Assembly: GCA_910589275.1 (NCBI GenBank)
Contig: CAJUTH010000001.1
Span: 98,471 to 162,470 of the forward strand
DNA: 64,000 nt
Reading direction: 5' to 3'
Origin: an uncultured Dorea sp.
Lineage (GTDB): Bacteria > Bacillota > Clostridia > Lachnospirales > Lachnospiraceae
Below the pieces are notes generated by a model, which saw only the letters and a list, made by a program, of their open reading frames with translations, was not told the origin of the DNA and made no database searches. Below are positions 1-9,289 of this stretch, in pieces. Each line of letters opens with the position of its first letter. Within the stretch, counting starts at the first letter, position 1. The translations under genes were made by a program, and so were the position numbers.

Positions 1-1
1 T

Positions 2-3000
2 GAAAATGGGTATTATTATTACAATATGCGCCAGAATTTCGCCGAATTTCGGAAGAAGAAAAAGGGTGACAGCGACGGGAATTTTGTTCTCTATAAGGCT
101 GGCGCAACGACGAGGACGGACGGACAAAACAGTATCGGCAATTTCTTCCCGTTTAATACAGGGGAGGAAGTATTTACCGGCATTGATGGAAACGGGAAAT
201 TGACCAGCGCGGTAGAATGCGATAGGAATACAATGAATCACCATCTGGGCATGACGATTGATATTGATTTCCGTCAGCCTGTAGACGGCCAGATTAACAA
301 GGGAGTCGATGGGAAACAGTCTATGACCTTCGGCTTTTCCGGGGATGACGACGTATGGGTGTTTATTGACGATGTACTTGTGCTGGATCTGGGCGGCGTG
401 CACAGTGAGATTTACGGAACCATAGACTTTGCTACGGGCGACGTCTGTATAGGGCGGGCTTTTGATTCAAATGGAATACCGGAGGATCCGAAGAATCCGG
501 CTAATCTGGTAACGCAGACAACATTAAAGAAGCTGTATGAGAATGTGGGGAAGGATGGAGAGATTGATTGGAATGGCAGTACCTTCGCCAGCAACAGCGA
601 TCATAAGCTCCGTATGTTCTATCTGGAGCGGGGCAATTATGATTCTAGTATCGCGCTGCGGTTTAACCTTCAGCCGCGGCTGTACCAGCAGATTAAGAAG
701 GTGGACAATAGCGGGAAACCGATAGCCGGTGTGGAATTTGATTTGTATGCGGCGGAGAAAATTGGGAATGATGATACCGCGTCGTCGTTTAAGGCTGTCG
801 GGAGGCCGCTTACAAGCATGAAGACGGATAAGGACGGTATTGCGCTATTTACGGAAAAGGATGAGGACGGCGAGATAAAGCCCTTTAATTTCTCGGACCG
901 GGCGGCCATGGGCCAGTTCTATTATATCCTAAGAGAGAGAGCGGCTCCGCCGGGATACCGGATGCTTCCCACGGATATTGTGATGACGTATGACAGGGAT
1001 ATGACGCTTGTTTTGGTGGTAAATCTCTGGGAAACCGGCGCGTATGCAAGTTTTACCGAGAAGATTGAAGGAAACAGCCACATTACATACGGGAAGGTGG
1101 ATCCGGCTGCCGGCGTTATTGACGAAGACACTACGATGGTTGACAGAGCGGTTCAGGAGAATGGACTGGTAGTTGCCGTGCCAATGCTCAAGCAGCGTAA
1201 GACAGGAAAGTGGTCTGCACTGTATGGCAGTAACATTACAGGCCAGCACATGGTAAGTCCGGGATCGGACGTAATATCATGGCGGAAGGCTGTGTTGAAC
1301 GCCATGCTGCATCAATGCTCGGATAACAGCGAAGGCGCGATTTACTGGTTTATGGAGTGGAGCAGCAAAGACAACAGGCTGGAGGGGAACTTAACGGATC
1401 TTCCGGGCTGGGCGGATCGTTATCAGCTCGCCAATGCCAATGGAGATATGAAGGTGGTGTATGCCGTCGTAGACCCGAAGGTGTTTGAGGATCTGGGCAT
1501 TTCGGGGGACGATGCGGCGGGCCGTTACGAGGCTCTTGGCGAATATACCAGAACCAGAATACAGAATGGGGAAAGTATTGAGGATGTAGTGGACTCTATT
1601 TACGATGTAGACGGTGCGCTGCACAGAGGATTTAGTTTCCTGAATGTGGATCAGTTTGTCCGAAATTTCTACTCTTCCGTATACATTCCGAATGAGCAGA
1701 GAGAGCTTCGGGTATGGAAGGTTGATCAGGATGGGAAAGGTGTGAATGGCGCCGTATTTGGTTTGTTTGAGAACCGGAGCTGCAGCGGCGCTCCGATTGC
1801 AACAGGAACAACGGCAACTGTAGACGGACGCGATGGCGAGTTGGTTTTTGCCCCTTACGACAGCGGCCAGCCGGGACATGCCAAGATGGAATGGGAAAAT
1901 TCCAGCAATACAAGGTATTACCTAAAAGAGATTGCGGCTCCTGCGGGACACCATATCAACAATACTGTGACGCCGATCGTGGTAGGCGTTTATTCCATTT
2001 ATGCCGATGCCGGCGCAGACGACGACGGTGTGACGGTTATGGCGGGCGTCGGTAAGCTGGCGCAGACTCTGAAGAAATTTGCTGAGGATGAGACGGTAGA
2101 TATTACCTTAAGGGATATTACGGCGTTTGCGCAAGGGCAGCAAAGCGGCAGGTTTAACTTGTCGGGATGGAACGACATGCTGTTAGATGGAACGCCGGTT
2201 GTGCGAAGCATGAATCTCCATTATGGAATGAATACTACCATGCACTATGGCCTCCATGATATAGATGGAGGAAAAAATCTTTTGCCGTTGTTTGTTACGG
2301 ATAGTGGATTTGTCCGCGTCAGGATACAGCAGAATATGTCCGCATTGCAAGGAGGAAGCTATGACAGCCCTTCAGATATAAATATGGAGGATCTGGGAAA
2401 TACGGATCTGACCAGTCTGTTTAGCCTGCTGAATATTGTGGTAATTACGGACCGGACAGAGGCCGATACAAGGACCGGAAGCCTGACGATCAGCAAGATG
2501 GTCAGAGGCGACGGATTAGCGGATGAAGATTATACGCATCTGTATGATTTTACAGTGGAGCTGACGGACGCTTCCGGGCAGCCGCTTGCCGGGGAGTATT
2601 ATTTCTACGGCACCGATAAGTCGGGATATGTACGGAGCGGGGAGACGATTCCGCTTCACCACGATGAGAAGGTTGTTATTCTTGGACTGCCGGAAGGGAC
2701 GAAATACCGGGTAAAGGAAACGCAGGCAAATGCGGATTGGTATGTATCCCCGGAAGACGGAGAACGGGAAGGGACGATACTAAGCGGCGGAGCGGCCGTT
2801 GCAGCGTTTATTAATTCGGATGAAGAATTGGACATGGGTACGCTGACCGTTCTGAAAATGGTAACCGGAATGGGAAATACTCAGAGGAAGTTTACATTTA
2901 CCGTAACGCTTCTTGATGAAGACGGTAAAGAGCTTACCGGAGAGTATCCATATCTGGGTTCTGTGAGCGGAAGATTTGCGAGCGGCGATAAGGTGGAGCT

Positions 3001-3379
3001 AAAGCACCATGAGAGTATTACTATTACAGAGCTGCCCGCGGGAACCCGGTATAAGGTGACGGAGGAAGAGGCGAATGAGAACGGCTATGTTACCAGCGTG
3101 GAGGGGGAAACCGGAACGCTCGTCCATGACGGGGAAGCATGGGCTGTGTATACTAATTACAGGGAGACTCCGGAGCCTCCGGAACAGTCTGGGACAGATC
3201 CCAAAACGACGCAGACGAACGGCAGGAAGCCGGCCTCCGGCAGAAGCCGGAATGTTCCCGGGGCAGATGGAACCGGGGACAGGAGCCAGACCTTTGTATG
3301 GCTGATTATGCTGTGCAGTTCGCTGGCGGTAATAGCAGCGGAGGTATATCGCTGGAAAGGAAAGAGAAGAAGGGTCTGA
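2..3379 (+). CDS. Surface adhesin with fibro-slime and SpaA-like domains (5' partial)
   Basis: Cell-surface protein, cut by the window edge: the frame is open from base 2 and the residues before the first ATG (base 26) fit the family, so the real start lies upstream. The first ~220 residues resemble a fibro-slime domain (GDDDVWVFIDDVLVLDLGG). SpaA/Cna-B-like units follow at about bases 690-1010 (KKVDNSGKPIAGVEFDLY ... LRERAAPPGY) and 1700-2000 (WKVDQDGKGVNGAVFGLF ... LKEIAAPAGH). Two related repeats lie at about 2474-2820 and 2843-3165 (LTISKMVRG, LTVLKMVTG). The C-terminus has a Pro/Thr/Gly-rich linker, one hydrophobic helix (about bases 3290-3345) and a KGKRRRV basic tail, as in sortase substrates. 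The expected LPxTG is replaced by DGTGD. By family, such proteins are pilin-like or adhesive; the ligand is unknown. Confidence 0.85.
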   Translation, partial: ENGYYYYNMRQNFAEFRKKKKGDSDGNFVLYKAGATTRTDGQNSIGNFFPFNTGEEVFTGIDGNGKLTSAVECDRNTMNHHLGMTIDIDFRQPVDGQINKGVDGKQSMTFGFSGDDDVWVFIDDVLVLDLGGVHSEIYGTIDFATGDVCIGRAFDSNGIPEDPKNPANLVTQTTLKKLYENVGKDGEIDWNGSTFASNSDHKLRMFYLERGNYDSSIALRFNLQPRLYQQIKKVDNSGKPIAGVEFDLYAAEKIGNDDTASSFKAVGRPLTSMKTDKDGIALFTEKDEDGEIKPFNFSDRAAMGQFYYILRERAAPPGYRMLPTDIVMTYDRDMTLVLVVNLWETGAYASFTEKIEGNSHITYGKVDPAAGVIDEDTTMVDRAVQENGLVVAVPMLKQRKTGKWSALYGSNITGQHMVSPGSDVISWRKAVLNAMLHQCSDNSEGAIYWFMEWSSKDNRLEGNLTDLPGWADRYQLANANGDMKVVYAVVDPKVFEDLGISGDDAAGRYEALGEYTRTRIQNGESIEDVVDSIYDVDGALHRGFSFLNVDQFVRNFYSSVYIPNEQRELRVWKVDQDGKGVNGAVFGLFENRSCSGAPIATGTTATVDGRDGELVFAPYDSGQPGHAKMEWENSSNTRYYLKEIAAPAGHHINNTVTPIVVGVYSIYADAGADDDGVTVMAGVGKLAQTLKKFAEDETVDITLRDITAFAQGQQSGRFNLSGWNDMLLDGTPVVRSMNLHYGMNTTMHYGLHDIDGGKNLLPLFVTDSGFVRVRIQQNMSALQGGSYDSPSDINMEDLGNTDLTSLFSLLNIVVITDRTEADTRTGSLTISKMVRGDGLADEDYTHLYDFTVELTDASGQPLAGEYYFYGTDKSGYVRSGETIPLHHDEKVVILGLPEGTKYRVKETQANADWYVSPEDGEREGTILSGGAAVAAFINSDEELDMGTLTVLKMVTGMGNTQRKFTFTVTLLDEDGKELTGEYPYLGSVSGRFASGDKVELKHHESITITELPAGTRYKVTEEEANENGYVTSVEGETGTLVHDGEAWAVYTNYRETPEPPEQSGTDPKTTQTNGRKPASGRSRNVPGADGTGDRSQTFVWLIMLCSSLAVIAAEVYRWKGKRRRV

Positions 3380-3430
3380 TGGGACGGTAAGAATACTTCC
3401 GAGTCTGGAGTCTGGAAAGGAATATGATGG

Positions 3431-3460
3431 CGGCGCAGCGTAAGCTGCGCCGTTGTTTGG
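3431..3460 (+). terminator. Intrinsic terminator after the adhesin gene
   Basis: Perfect 9-bp GC-rich stem CGGCGCAGC / GCTGCGCCG with a GTAA tetraloop, followed by TTGTTTGG. It lies 52 bases past the stop codon of the adhesin. Confidence 0.75.
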
Positions 3461-3536
3461 GTGCATAATAATTAAGTAGTATAGAGATAATGTTTTAAAA
3501 AGGCGGGATAATAATAAAATTTGAAAACATGCGGGC

Positions 3537-3565
3537 TTGGTTTTAATGTGAAAGTGCGCTATAAT
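3537..3565 (+). promoter_or_regulatory. Sigma-A type promoter for the ABC exporter
   Basis: TTGGTT, 17-base spacer, TATAAT. It ends 34 bases before the ATG at 3599, and an AGGGAG ribosome site lies between. Confidence 0.6.
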
Positions 3566-3598
3566 ACTTGAAAAAATGAGATAGGGAGTTTCGTATAA

Positions 3599-5350
3599 AT
3601 GGGAAGCAAAAGAGAAAAGAAGCATTTGATAAAAAGATTTTGGCCTTACCAGAAGAAATATATAAAAACGGTTATTTTGGATTTGTTTTGTGCGGCTTTG
3701 ACCTGTCTGTGCGATTTGATACTGCCTTTGATTCTGCGCACGATCACAGATCTGGCAATGAATGACTTGGCGGCGCTTACGGTTTCGCTGGTGCTGAAGC
3801 TTGGGGCGCTGTACCTGGTTCTGCGGTTGATTGATGCGGCTGCGCAGTATTTTATGGCGGATATGGGACATGTGATGGGCGTATATATTGAAACGGATAT
3901 GAGGCAGGATGCCTTTGATCACCTGCAGAGGCTGGGGTATACTTATTATTCAAATACAAAGATTGGGCAGATTATGGGAAGGATTACCAACGATCTGTTT
4001 GATGTTACGGAATTTTCGCATCATTGTCCCGAAGAATTTTTTATTGCGGGGCTGAAATTTGCAGTTAGTTTTTCGATTTTATGTACCTATAGTGTACCGC
4101 TTACGCTGATTATATTTTTATGTGTGCCGCTTATGGCTGTTTCATCCATTTATCTGAATAGGAAACTCCAAGGAGTATTTCGCAGGCAGCGCATCCAGAT
4201 TGGCGAGCTGAACGCACAGATTGAAGATAGTCTTTTGGGAGAGAGGGTTGTTAAGGCGTTTGGCGTCGAGGAACAAGAGAAACGAAAATTTGCCAGAGGA
4301 AACGATGATTTTAAGTCGATCAAGAAACATACTTATAAATATATGGCGCTGTTTCAATGTTCTACTAGATTGTTTGACGGCTTGATGTATCTTGTGGTAA
4401 TTTTGGGCGGCGGACTTTTTGTTATTTATGGTAAAATAACGCCGGGGGATCTGGTGGCTTATGTGCTCTATGTTTCAACCCTGATAGCGACAATACGCAG
4501 GATTGTGGAATTTGCAGAGCAGTTTCAGAGAGGCATGACTGGTATTGAGCGCTTTTTTGAAATTATGGATGCAGAGGTTGAAATTGAAGATGAACCGAAT
4601 GCGGTGCCGCTTCGGGCGGAATCTGGCTGTATTGAATTGAAGGATGTATGTTTTGAGTATCCGGATGATCACAATGCGGTACTAAAGAACCTGAATCTTC
4701 GGATTGATGCGGGAGAACGGGTGGCATTGGTAGGTCCTTCGGGCGGAGGAAAGACTACGCTTTGCAATTTGATTCCAAGATTTTACGATGTGACTTCCGG
4801 TGAAATTAAGATCGACGGGCAGAATATCCGGAGTGTGACGCTGAAAAGCCTGCGGGATGCAATTGGGATTGTGCAGCAGGATGTATACTTGTTTAGCGGA
4901 AGCGTGGCAGAAAATATTGCCTATGGCAAGCCAGATGCAGAATTGGAAGAAATCAGGCGGGCAGCGGCATTAGCCGGAGCCGATGAATTTATTCAGGAAT
5001 TGAAGGATGGATACGGCACCTATGTGGGAGAGCGGGGCGTAAAGCTGTCCGGAGGGCAGAAGCAGAGGATATCTATCGCCAGAGTATTTTTAAAGAACCC
5101 TCCGATATTGATTTTGGATGAGGCGACCAGCGCATTGGATAATGAGAGTGAAATGCTGGTAGGGCAGAGCTTAGAGAAGCTGGCCAAGGGACGGACGACA
5201 CTGACAATTGCGCACAGGCTGACAACAATTAAAGATTATGACCGGATTTTGGTACTGGAGGGAGACGGAATAGCAGAATCAGGCAATCATGAGGAGCTTC
5301 TGGCGCAGAAAGGGATATATTACCATCTATGGAATAAAAGCTTTGAATAA
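3599..5350 (+). CDS. ABC transporter half-exporter (permease fused to ATPase)
   Basis: 583-aa type I ABC exporter subunit of the MsbA/LmrA/multidrug type, normally acting as a homodimer in the membrane to export lipids, peptides or drugs with ATP. Residues 1-320 hold a six-helix membrane domain. The ATPase domain follows from about residue 345, with Walker A GPSGGGKTT, signature LSGGQKQRISIA and Walker B ILILDEATSALD, then the H-loop IAHRLTTI. It stands alone: no second half-transporter and no regulator beside it, and it has its own promoter and a terminator upstream. The substrate cannot be told from sequence. Confidence 0.93.
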   Translation: MGSKREKKHLIKRFWPYQKKYIKTVILDLFCAALTCLCDLILPLILRTITDLAMNDLAALTVSLVLKLGALYLVLRLIDAAAQYFMADMGHVMGVYIETDMRQDAFDHLQRLGYTYYSNTKIGQIMGRITNDLFDVTEFSHHCPEEFFIAGLKFAVSFSILCTYSVPLTLIIFLCVPLMAVSSIYLNRKLQGVFRRQRIQIGELNAQIEDSLLGERVVKAFGVEEQEKRKFARGNDDFKSIKKHTYKYMALFQCSTRLFDGLMYLVVILGGGLFVIYGKITPGDLVAYVLYVSTLIATIRRIVEFAEQFQRGMTGIERFFEIMDAEVEIEDEPNAVPLRAESGCIELKDVCFEYPDDHNAVLKNLNLRIDAGERVALVGPSGGGKTTLCNLIPRFYDVTSGEIKIDGQNIRSVTLKSLRDAIGIVQQDVYLFSGSVAENIAYGKPDAELEEIRRAAALAGADEFIQELKDGYGTYVGERGVKLSGGQKQRISIARVFLKNPPILILDEATSALDNESEMLVGQSLEKLAKGRTTLTIAHRLTTIKDYDRILVLEGDGIAESGNHEELLAQKGIYYHLWNKSFE

Positions 5351-5522
5351 TAATTATAATGCTCATAAAATTCAAATGTGAAAAAAATAAATTACATAAA
5401 TCATAGAAATGCATTGATTTTTTCATCTGAATCTGATAATATTACAGGGAGAAGACAGTGGAGAGAATTGGGACTGGGGATTCTGTTTTTGTTAGGGCGT
5501 ATTATTAGAACGGGAGAAAATA

Positions 5523-6044
5523 ATGCTGAATAAAGAAGATTTGAAAGCAATTGAACAATTGATGCGAAAAGTTGTTGAAGAGAATAACGGAGTACTGAGG
5601 TTAGAGATGTCAGACATGAAGACGGAACTGAGGTCAGAGATGTCAGAGATGAAGACGGAGCTGAGGTCAGAGATGTCAGAGATGAAGACGGAGCTGAGGT
5701 CGGAGATGTCAGATATGAAGACAGAACTGAGATCAGAGTTTAGATGTGAAATGTCAGAGATGAAGACGGAACTGAGATCAGAATTTAGATATGAAATGTC
5801 AGAATTGAAAAGAGATATAGAGAAGACGATAGAAGTAAAGCTAGAAGAGAGCGAAGAATTTTTGCTTGATGAGATGGAGCGGTATTATAACATGACAAAG
5901 AAGGACCTTTTGAATCTGGAAGAGAAGGTTGACAGAATTGACCGGTATTATAGTATCAGGAGGCTGGAGGATGAGGAACGCGATTTGAAACTTCAACTGC
6001 ATCAGGAAGCAATAGACGATATCAAAGAAAGACTTGCTATGTAA
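5523..6044 (+). CDS. Hypothetical coiled-coil protein with 11-residue repeats
   Basis: 173-aa charged protein with no catalytic domain I recognise. Residues ~27-100 repeat the unit EMSDMKTELRS / EMSEMKTELRS about six times, with two short spacers (EFRC, EFRY). The 33-base DNA unit is almost identical between copies, pointing to recent slippage or unequal exchange. An 11-residue period predicts a right-handed or near-straight coiled coil. The C-terminal third is non-repetitive but also helical (EEKVDRIDRYY). No signal peptide or membrane segment. ATG 5523 follows GGGAGAAAATA. Isolated gene, followed by a terminator; function unknown. Confidence 0.7.
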   Translation: MLNKEDLKAIEQLMRKVVEENNGVLRLEMSDMKTELRSEMSEMKTELRSEMSEMKTELRSEMSDMKTELRSEFRCEMSEMKTELRSEFRYEMSELKRDIEKTIEVKLEESEEFLLDEMERYYNMTKKDLLNLEEKVDRIDRYYSIRRLEDEERDLKLQLHQEAIDDIKERLAM

Positions 6045-6052
6045 CGGATAAC

Positions 6053-6101
6053 AGCTCGTCCAAGTTGGCGGATATGTAACTTGGCGGGCTGCTATTTTTA
6101 T
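6053..6101 (+). terminator. Intrinsic terminator after the coiled-coil gene
   Basis: Inner stem CCAAGTT (6060-6066) / AACTTGG (6078-6084), weaker outer pairing, then TATTTTTA. Confidence 0.65.
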
Positions 6102-6182
6102 CATAACTGTGAGTTTTTGCATAAAAGAGTCTATTTTCAATCCGTTATGTGGATAATTTTTTATAATAGAAGAATAAGTTAA

Positions 6183-6211
6183 TTGATTTTTTCAATGCAA
6201 TGTGCTAAAAT
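6183..6211 (+). promoter_or_regulatory. Promoter of the peptide importer operon
   Basis: TTGATT, 17-base spacer, TAAAAT. This would give a leader of about 70 bases before the TTG start of oppB. Confidence 0.65.
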
Positions 6212-6288
6212 GTTAACACGAAATTCTGTATAGGAGAGTCGTACATGATACGAATAGAAAAAGAAAGCACAGAGAGGATGGTTCGGAA

Positions 6289-7206
6289 TTGAAAAAATAT
6301 ATAATTAAGCGTTTAACGCTCGGCATTGCAAGTATATTTATTGTTGCAACGCTGACATTTTTTCTTATGAATCTGGTTCCAGGCGGGCCGTTTGTTGCAG
6401 AGAAGTCCATTAGTAAAGCGGCTCAGGAGGCGCTGGAAGCAAAATATGGGTTAGACAAGCCGTTATTGGAACGGTATGCTACGTATATGTCAGATTTTGT
6501 CAAAGGAGATATGGGATACAGTCTTCGTCAGAGAGGGCGTACAGTATCTGATATTATATTTTCAAAATTTCCTGTGTCTGCAAAGCTTGCAGGCATTGCT
6601 GTTGTGATAGCGCTGCTGCTGGGAATACCGTTAGGGTGTATATCAGCATACAACAGAGGAAAGATTCCTGATAATTTCATTATAGTTTTGGCAACCTGCG
6701 GAATTGCCATACCAAGCTTCATAAGCAGTGTGCTGCTCCTATATACATTTGGGAGCAAGTTGAATATTCTTCCTACAGTCGGGCTTAATACACTGTCTTC
6801 TTACATTATGCCGGTAACAGCTCTGGCAATTTATCCAACAGCATATATTACGCGCTTGATGCGTTCGAGCCTTCTGGATGTTATGGGACAGGATTACATA
6901 CGTACTTCGAAGGCTAAGGGAGTGTCCAGTTTTAAAACGTTGTTTAAGCATGCGCTCCGTAATGCGATCCTTCCGGTTGTTACTTACGTAGGGCCGATGC
7001 TTGCGGGGCTGATGACAGGTTCTTTCGTTGTTGAAAAGATTTTTACGATTCCAGGGCTTGGAAGAGAATTTGTGTCTTCTATAACGAATCGTGATTATAC
7101 GATGATCATGGGGACAACGATTGTGCTGGCAACCTTGATTATTGCAGCGAATGTGATCGTAGATATTCTCTACAAGATCATTGACCCACGGATTAAATTA
7201 AAATAG
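6289..7206 (+). CDS. oppB: Oligopeptide/dipeptide ABC importer permease (OppB/DppB)
   Basis: 305-aa inner-membrane permease of the peptide/nickel importer family (binding-protein-dependent transport domain). The N-terminus KKYIIKRLTLGI is a membrane anchor, followed by the characteristic first-helix motif FFLMNLVPGGPF. The EAA-type loop that contacts the ATPase reads DYIRTSKAKGVS, near residue 205. Start is TTG 6289, chosen because AGAGAGG lies 11 bases upstream and homologues begin here. First gene of an operon with oppC, oppD, oppF and oppA in the standard order. Confidence 0.93.
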   Translation: MKKYIIKRLTLGIASIFIVATLTFFLMNLVPGGPFVAEKSISKAAQEALEAKYGLDKPLLERYATYMSDFVKGDMGYSLRQRGRTVSDIIFSKFPVSAKLAGIAVVIALLLGIPLGCISAYNRGKIPDNFIIVLATCGIAIPSFISSVLLLYTFGSKLNILPTVGLNTLSSYIMPVTALAIYPTAYITRLMRSSLLDVMGQDYIRTSKAKGVSSFKTLFKHALRNAILPVVTYVGPMLAGLMTGSFVVEKIFTIPGLGREFVSSITNRDYTMIMGTTIVLATLIIAANVIVDILYKIIDPRIKLK

Positions 7207-7227
7207 AGAGCAGGTGCGAGAAGTACG

Positions 7228-8268
7228 ATGAGTAATAAATTTCCAAGCCTCCAGTTGAAGGAAGAGGATTTCCTCCCAGCTTCAGCCGAGGAGAAAGAAA
7301 GTCTTGTTATAATGCGCAAAAGCGTTAATTTCTGGGCGGACGGTATGCGCCGCCTGCGCAAAAATAAAATTGCGATGGTCAGTTTGTTTTTCATTATTCT
7401 GATTATTATATTTGCATATATTCTGCCGGCAGTATGGCCATACAGCTATGAGCAGCAGATTAAATACAGCGAGAATTTAGCTCCGTTTGAATATGGAAAG
7501 ACAGAGCAGGAACTGATAGACAGCGGCGAGAGCGTGTTTCCCCATATCTGTGGTACGGATAAATTGGGGCGTGATTTTGCGGTCCGCCTTATGATGGGAA
7601 CCCGTATCAGCTTAAGCGTCGGCCTTGTGTGCGCGGCCCTTGTCCTTCTTGTAGGAGCCACGTATGGCGCGATTGCAGGTTTTGCAGGCGGATGGACAGA
7701 TAACATTATGATGCGTATCACGGATATTTTGTATACCATACCGGACATTCTTTTGATTATCATACTTTCCATGGCGATAAAGCCTGCTCTTGAAGATTTG
7801 GCGGCCAGACCGGGATTTGGATGGATGCAGAAGATGGGGCCGAACCTGATCGCGATCTTTTTGGTGTTTGTGCTGCTGTACTGGGTCGGCATGGCCCGGA
7901 TTACCCGTTCGCAGGTCTTGATTCTAAAGGAGTCGGAGTATGTAACGGCGGCCCGCGCCCTGGGCGCGTCCGGCGGCAGGATCGTGAAGAAGCATCTTCT
8001 TACGAACTGTATCGGTACATTGATCGTAACAACTACGCTGCAGATTCCTTCTGCAATTTTTACAGAGAGTTACTTAAGCTTCCTTGGACTGGGGGTTGCG
8101 GCTCCTATGCCGTCTTTAGGGTCTCTTGCGACAGATGCCGTAAAGGGTATGAATACATATCCGCATCTTTTGATCCTTCCGGCGGTAATGATCAGCGTGA
8201 GCATATTGGTATTTAACCTGTTTGGAGACGGATTAAGAGATGCGTTTGATCCGAAACTGAAGAATTAA
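7228..8268 (+). CDS. oppC: Oligopeptide/dipeptide ABC importer permease (OppC/DppC)
   Basis: 346-aa second permease, pairing with OppB as a heterodimer. The N-terminal cytoplasmic tail (~55 residues, with SVNFWADGMRRLRKNKIAM) precedes helix 1, as in the OppC N-terminal domain. An extracytoplasmic segment with GTDKLGRDF is diagnostic of OppC/DppC. The EAA loop is YVTAARALGASGGRI, and the C-terminal NLFGDGLRDAFDPKLK is family-typical. It follows oppB by 21 bases. Confidence 0.94.
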   Translation: MSNKFPSLQLKEEDFLPASAEEKESLVIMRKSVNFWADGMRRLRKNKIAMVSLFFIILIIIFAYILPAVWPYSYEQQIKYSENLAPFEYGKTEQELIDSGESVFPHICGTDKLGRDFAVRLMMGTRISLSVGLVCAALVLLVGATYGAIAGFAGGWTDNIMMRITDILYTIPDILLIIILSMAIKPALEDLAARPGFGWMQKMGPNLIAIFLVFVLLYWVGMARITRSQVLILKESEYVTAARALGASGGRIVKKHLLTNCIGTLIVTTTLQIPSAIFTESYLSFLGLGVAAPMPSLGSLATDAVKGMNTYPHLLILPAVMISVSILVFNLFGDGLRDAFDPKLKN

Positions 8269-8284
8269 AGGAGGCGCGAGTGTT

Positions 8285-9289
8285 TTGAAGGAAAAGTTAT
8301 TAGAAATCAAAGATGAATACCTCTCCTTTTTTACTCCAGCCGGTGAAGTAAAGGCTTTGAACGGAGTTTCTTTCTCCATGGAGGAAGGGGAAGTTCTGGG
8401 AATTGTGGGGGAATCCGGTTCAGGTAAATCTGTTACCGCCTACTCTCTTATGGGTCTTACCGCTTATCCGGGAAGGCTTGTGGGGGGGACGATTCGGTTT
8501 AATGGACATCAGATAGAGACAATGACTGAGAATGAATTTCGGAAAATGAGAGGAAATGAAGTTTCTATTATTTTCCAGGATCCTATGACAAGCCTGAATC
8601 CAGTATATACGATCGGGAACCAGATCAGAGAGGTTATACTTTTACATACAGATAAGACGAAAAAAGAAGCTCAGGAACGTGCAAAGGAGCTTTTGGAGCT
8701 TGTGGGGATCAATGAGCCTGAAAAGCGCTTGAAGCAGTATCCGCATGAATTGTCCGGCGGTATGCGCCAGCGTGTTATGATTGCGATTGCTCTTGCCTGC
8801 GAGCCAAAGCTTTTGATTGCGGATGAGCCTACGACGGCGCTTGACGTTACGATACAGGCGCAGATTTTGGAGCTGATGCAGGAGCTTAGAGAAAAGCTTG
8901 GCATGAGCATTATCATGATTACCCATGATTTGGGCGTGGTTGCAAGCATGTGCGAGAAGATTGCGGTCATGTATGCAGGGCACATTATTGAATATGGAAC
9001 GGCGGATGAGATTTTCTATTCTCCAAAGCATGAGTATACGAAGGGGCTGATCAAGTCTATTCCCAAGCTTGACACCGAAGAGGATGAACGTCTGGTCCCG
9101 ATCGAGGGCCAGCCGGTGGATCTTTTGAATCCCCCAAAGGGATGTCCGTTTGCGCCTAGGTGCACTAGCTGCATGAAGATCTGCCTCGACCAGATGCCGC
9201 CGAAGACAGATCTGAGCGATACGCATTACAGTCATTGCTGGCTGCTTCAGAAAGAACAATTTGAGGAAGGAGGCAGAGACTGTGAGTAA
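8285..9289 (+). CDS. oppD: Peptide importer ATPase (OppD/DppD)
   Basis: 334-aa ABC ATPase energising peptide uptake. Walker A GESGSGKS near residue 45, Q-loop IIFQDPMTSLNPV, signature LSGGMRQRVMIA, Walker B LLIADEPTTALDVT, H-loop ITHDLG. The C-terminal oligopeptide-specific extension has the cysteine cluster CPFAPRCTSCMKIC, which in some homologues binds an Fe-S cluster. TTG 8285 is used: AAAGGAGG lies 10 bases upstream. Its stop overlaps the oppF start by 8 bases, suggesting translational coupling. Confidence 0.94.
   Translation: MKEKLLEIKDEYLSFFTPAGEVKALNGVSFSMEEGEVLGIVGESGSGKSVTAYSLMGLTAYPGRLVGGTIRFNGHQIETMTENEFRKMRGNEVSIIFQDPMTSLNPVYTIGNQIREVILLHTDKTKKEAQERAKELLELVGINEPEKRLKQYPHELSGGMRQRVMIAIALACEPKLLIADEPTTALDVTIQAQILELMQELREKLGMSIIMITHDLGVVASMCEKIAVMYAGHIIEYGTADEIFYSPKHEYTKGLIKSIPKLDTEEDERLVPIEGQPVDLLNPPKGCPFAPRCTSCMKICLDQMPPKTDLSDTHYSHCWLLQKEQFEEGGRDCE

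Noticed and set aside
2999..3922. 307-codon minus-strand frame
   Set aside because: It overlaps the adhesin, the terminator and the exporter start; composition is a mirror of the coding strand, with no start site or family match.
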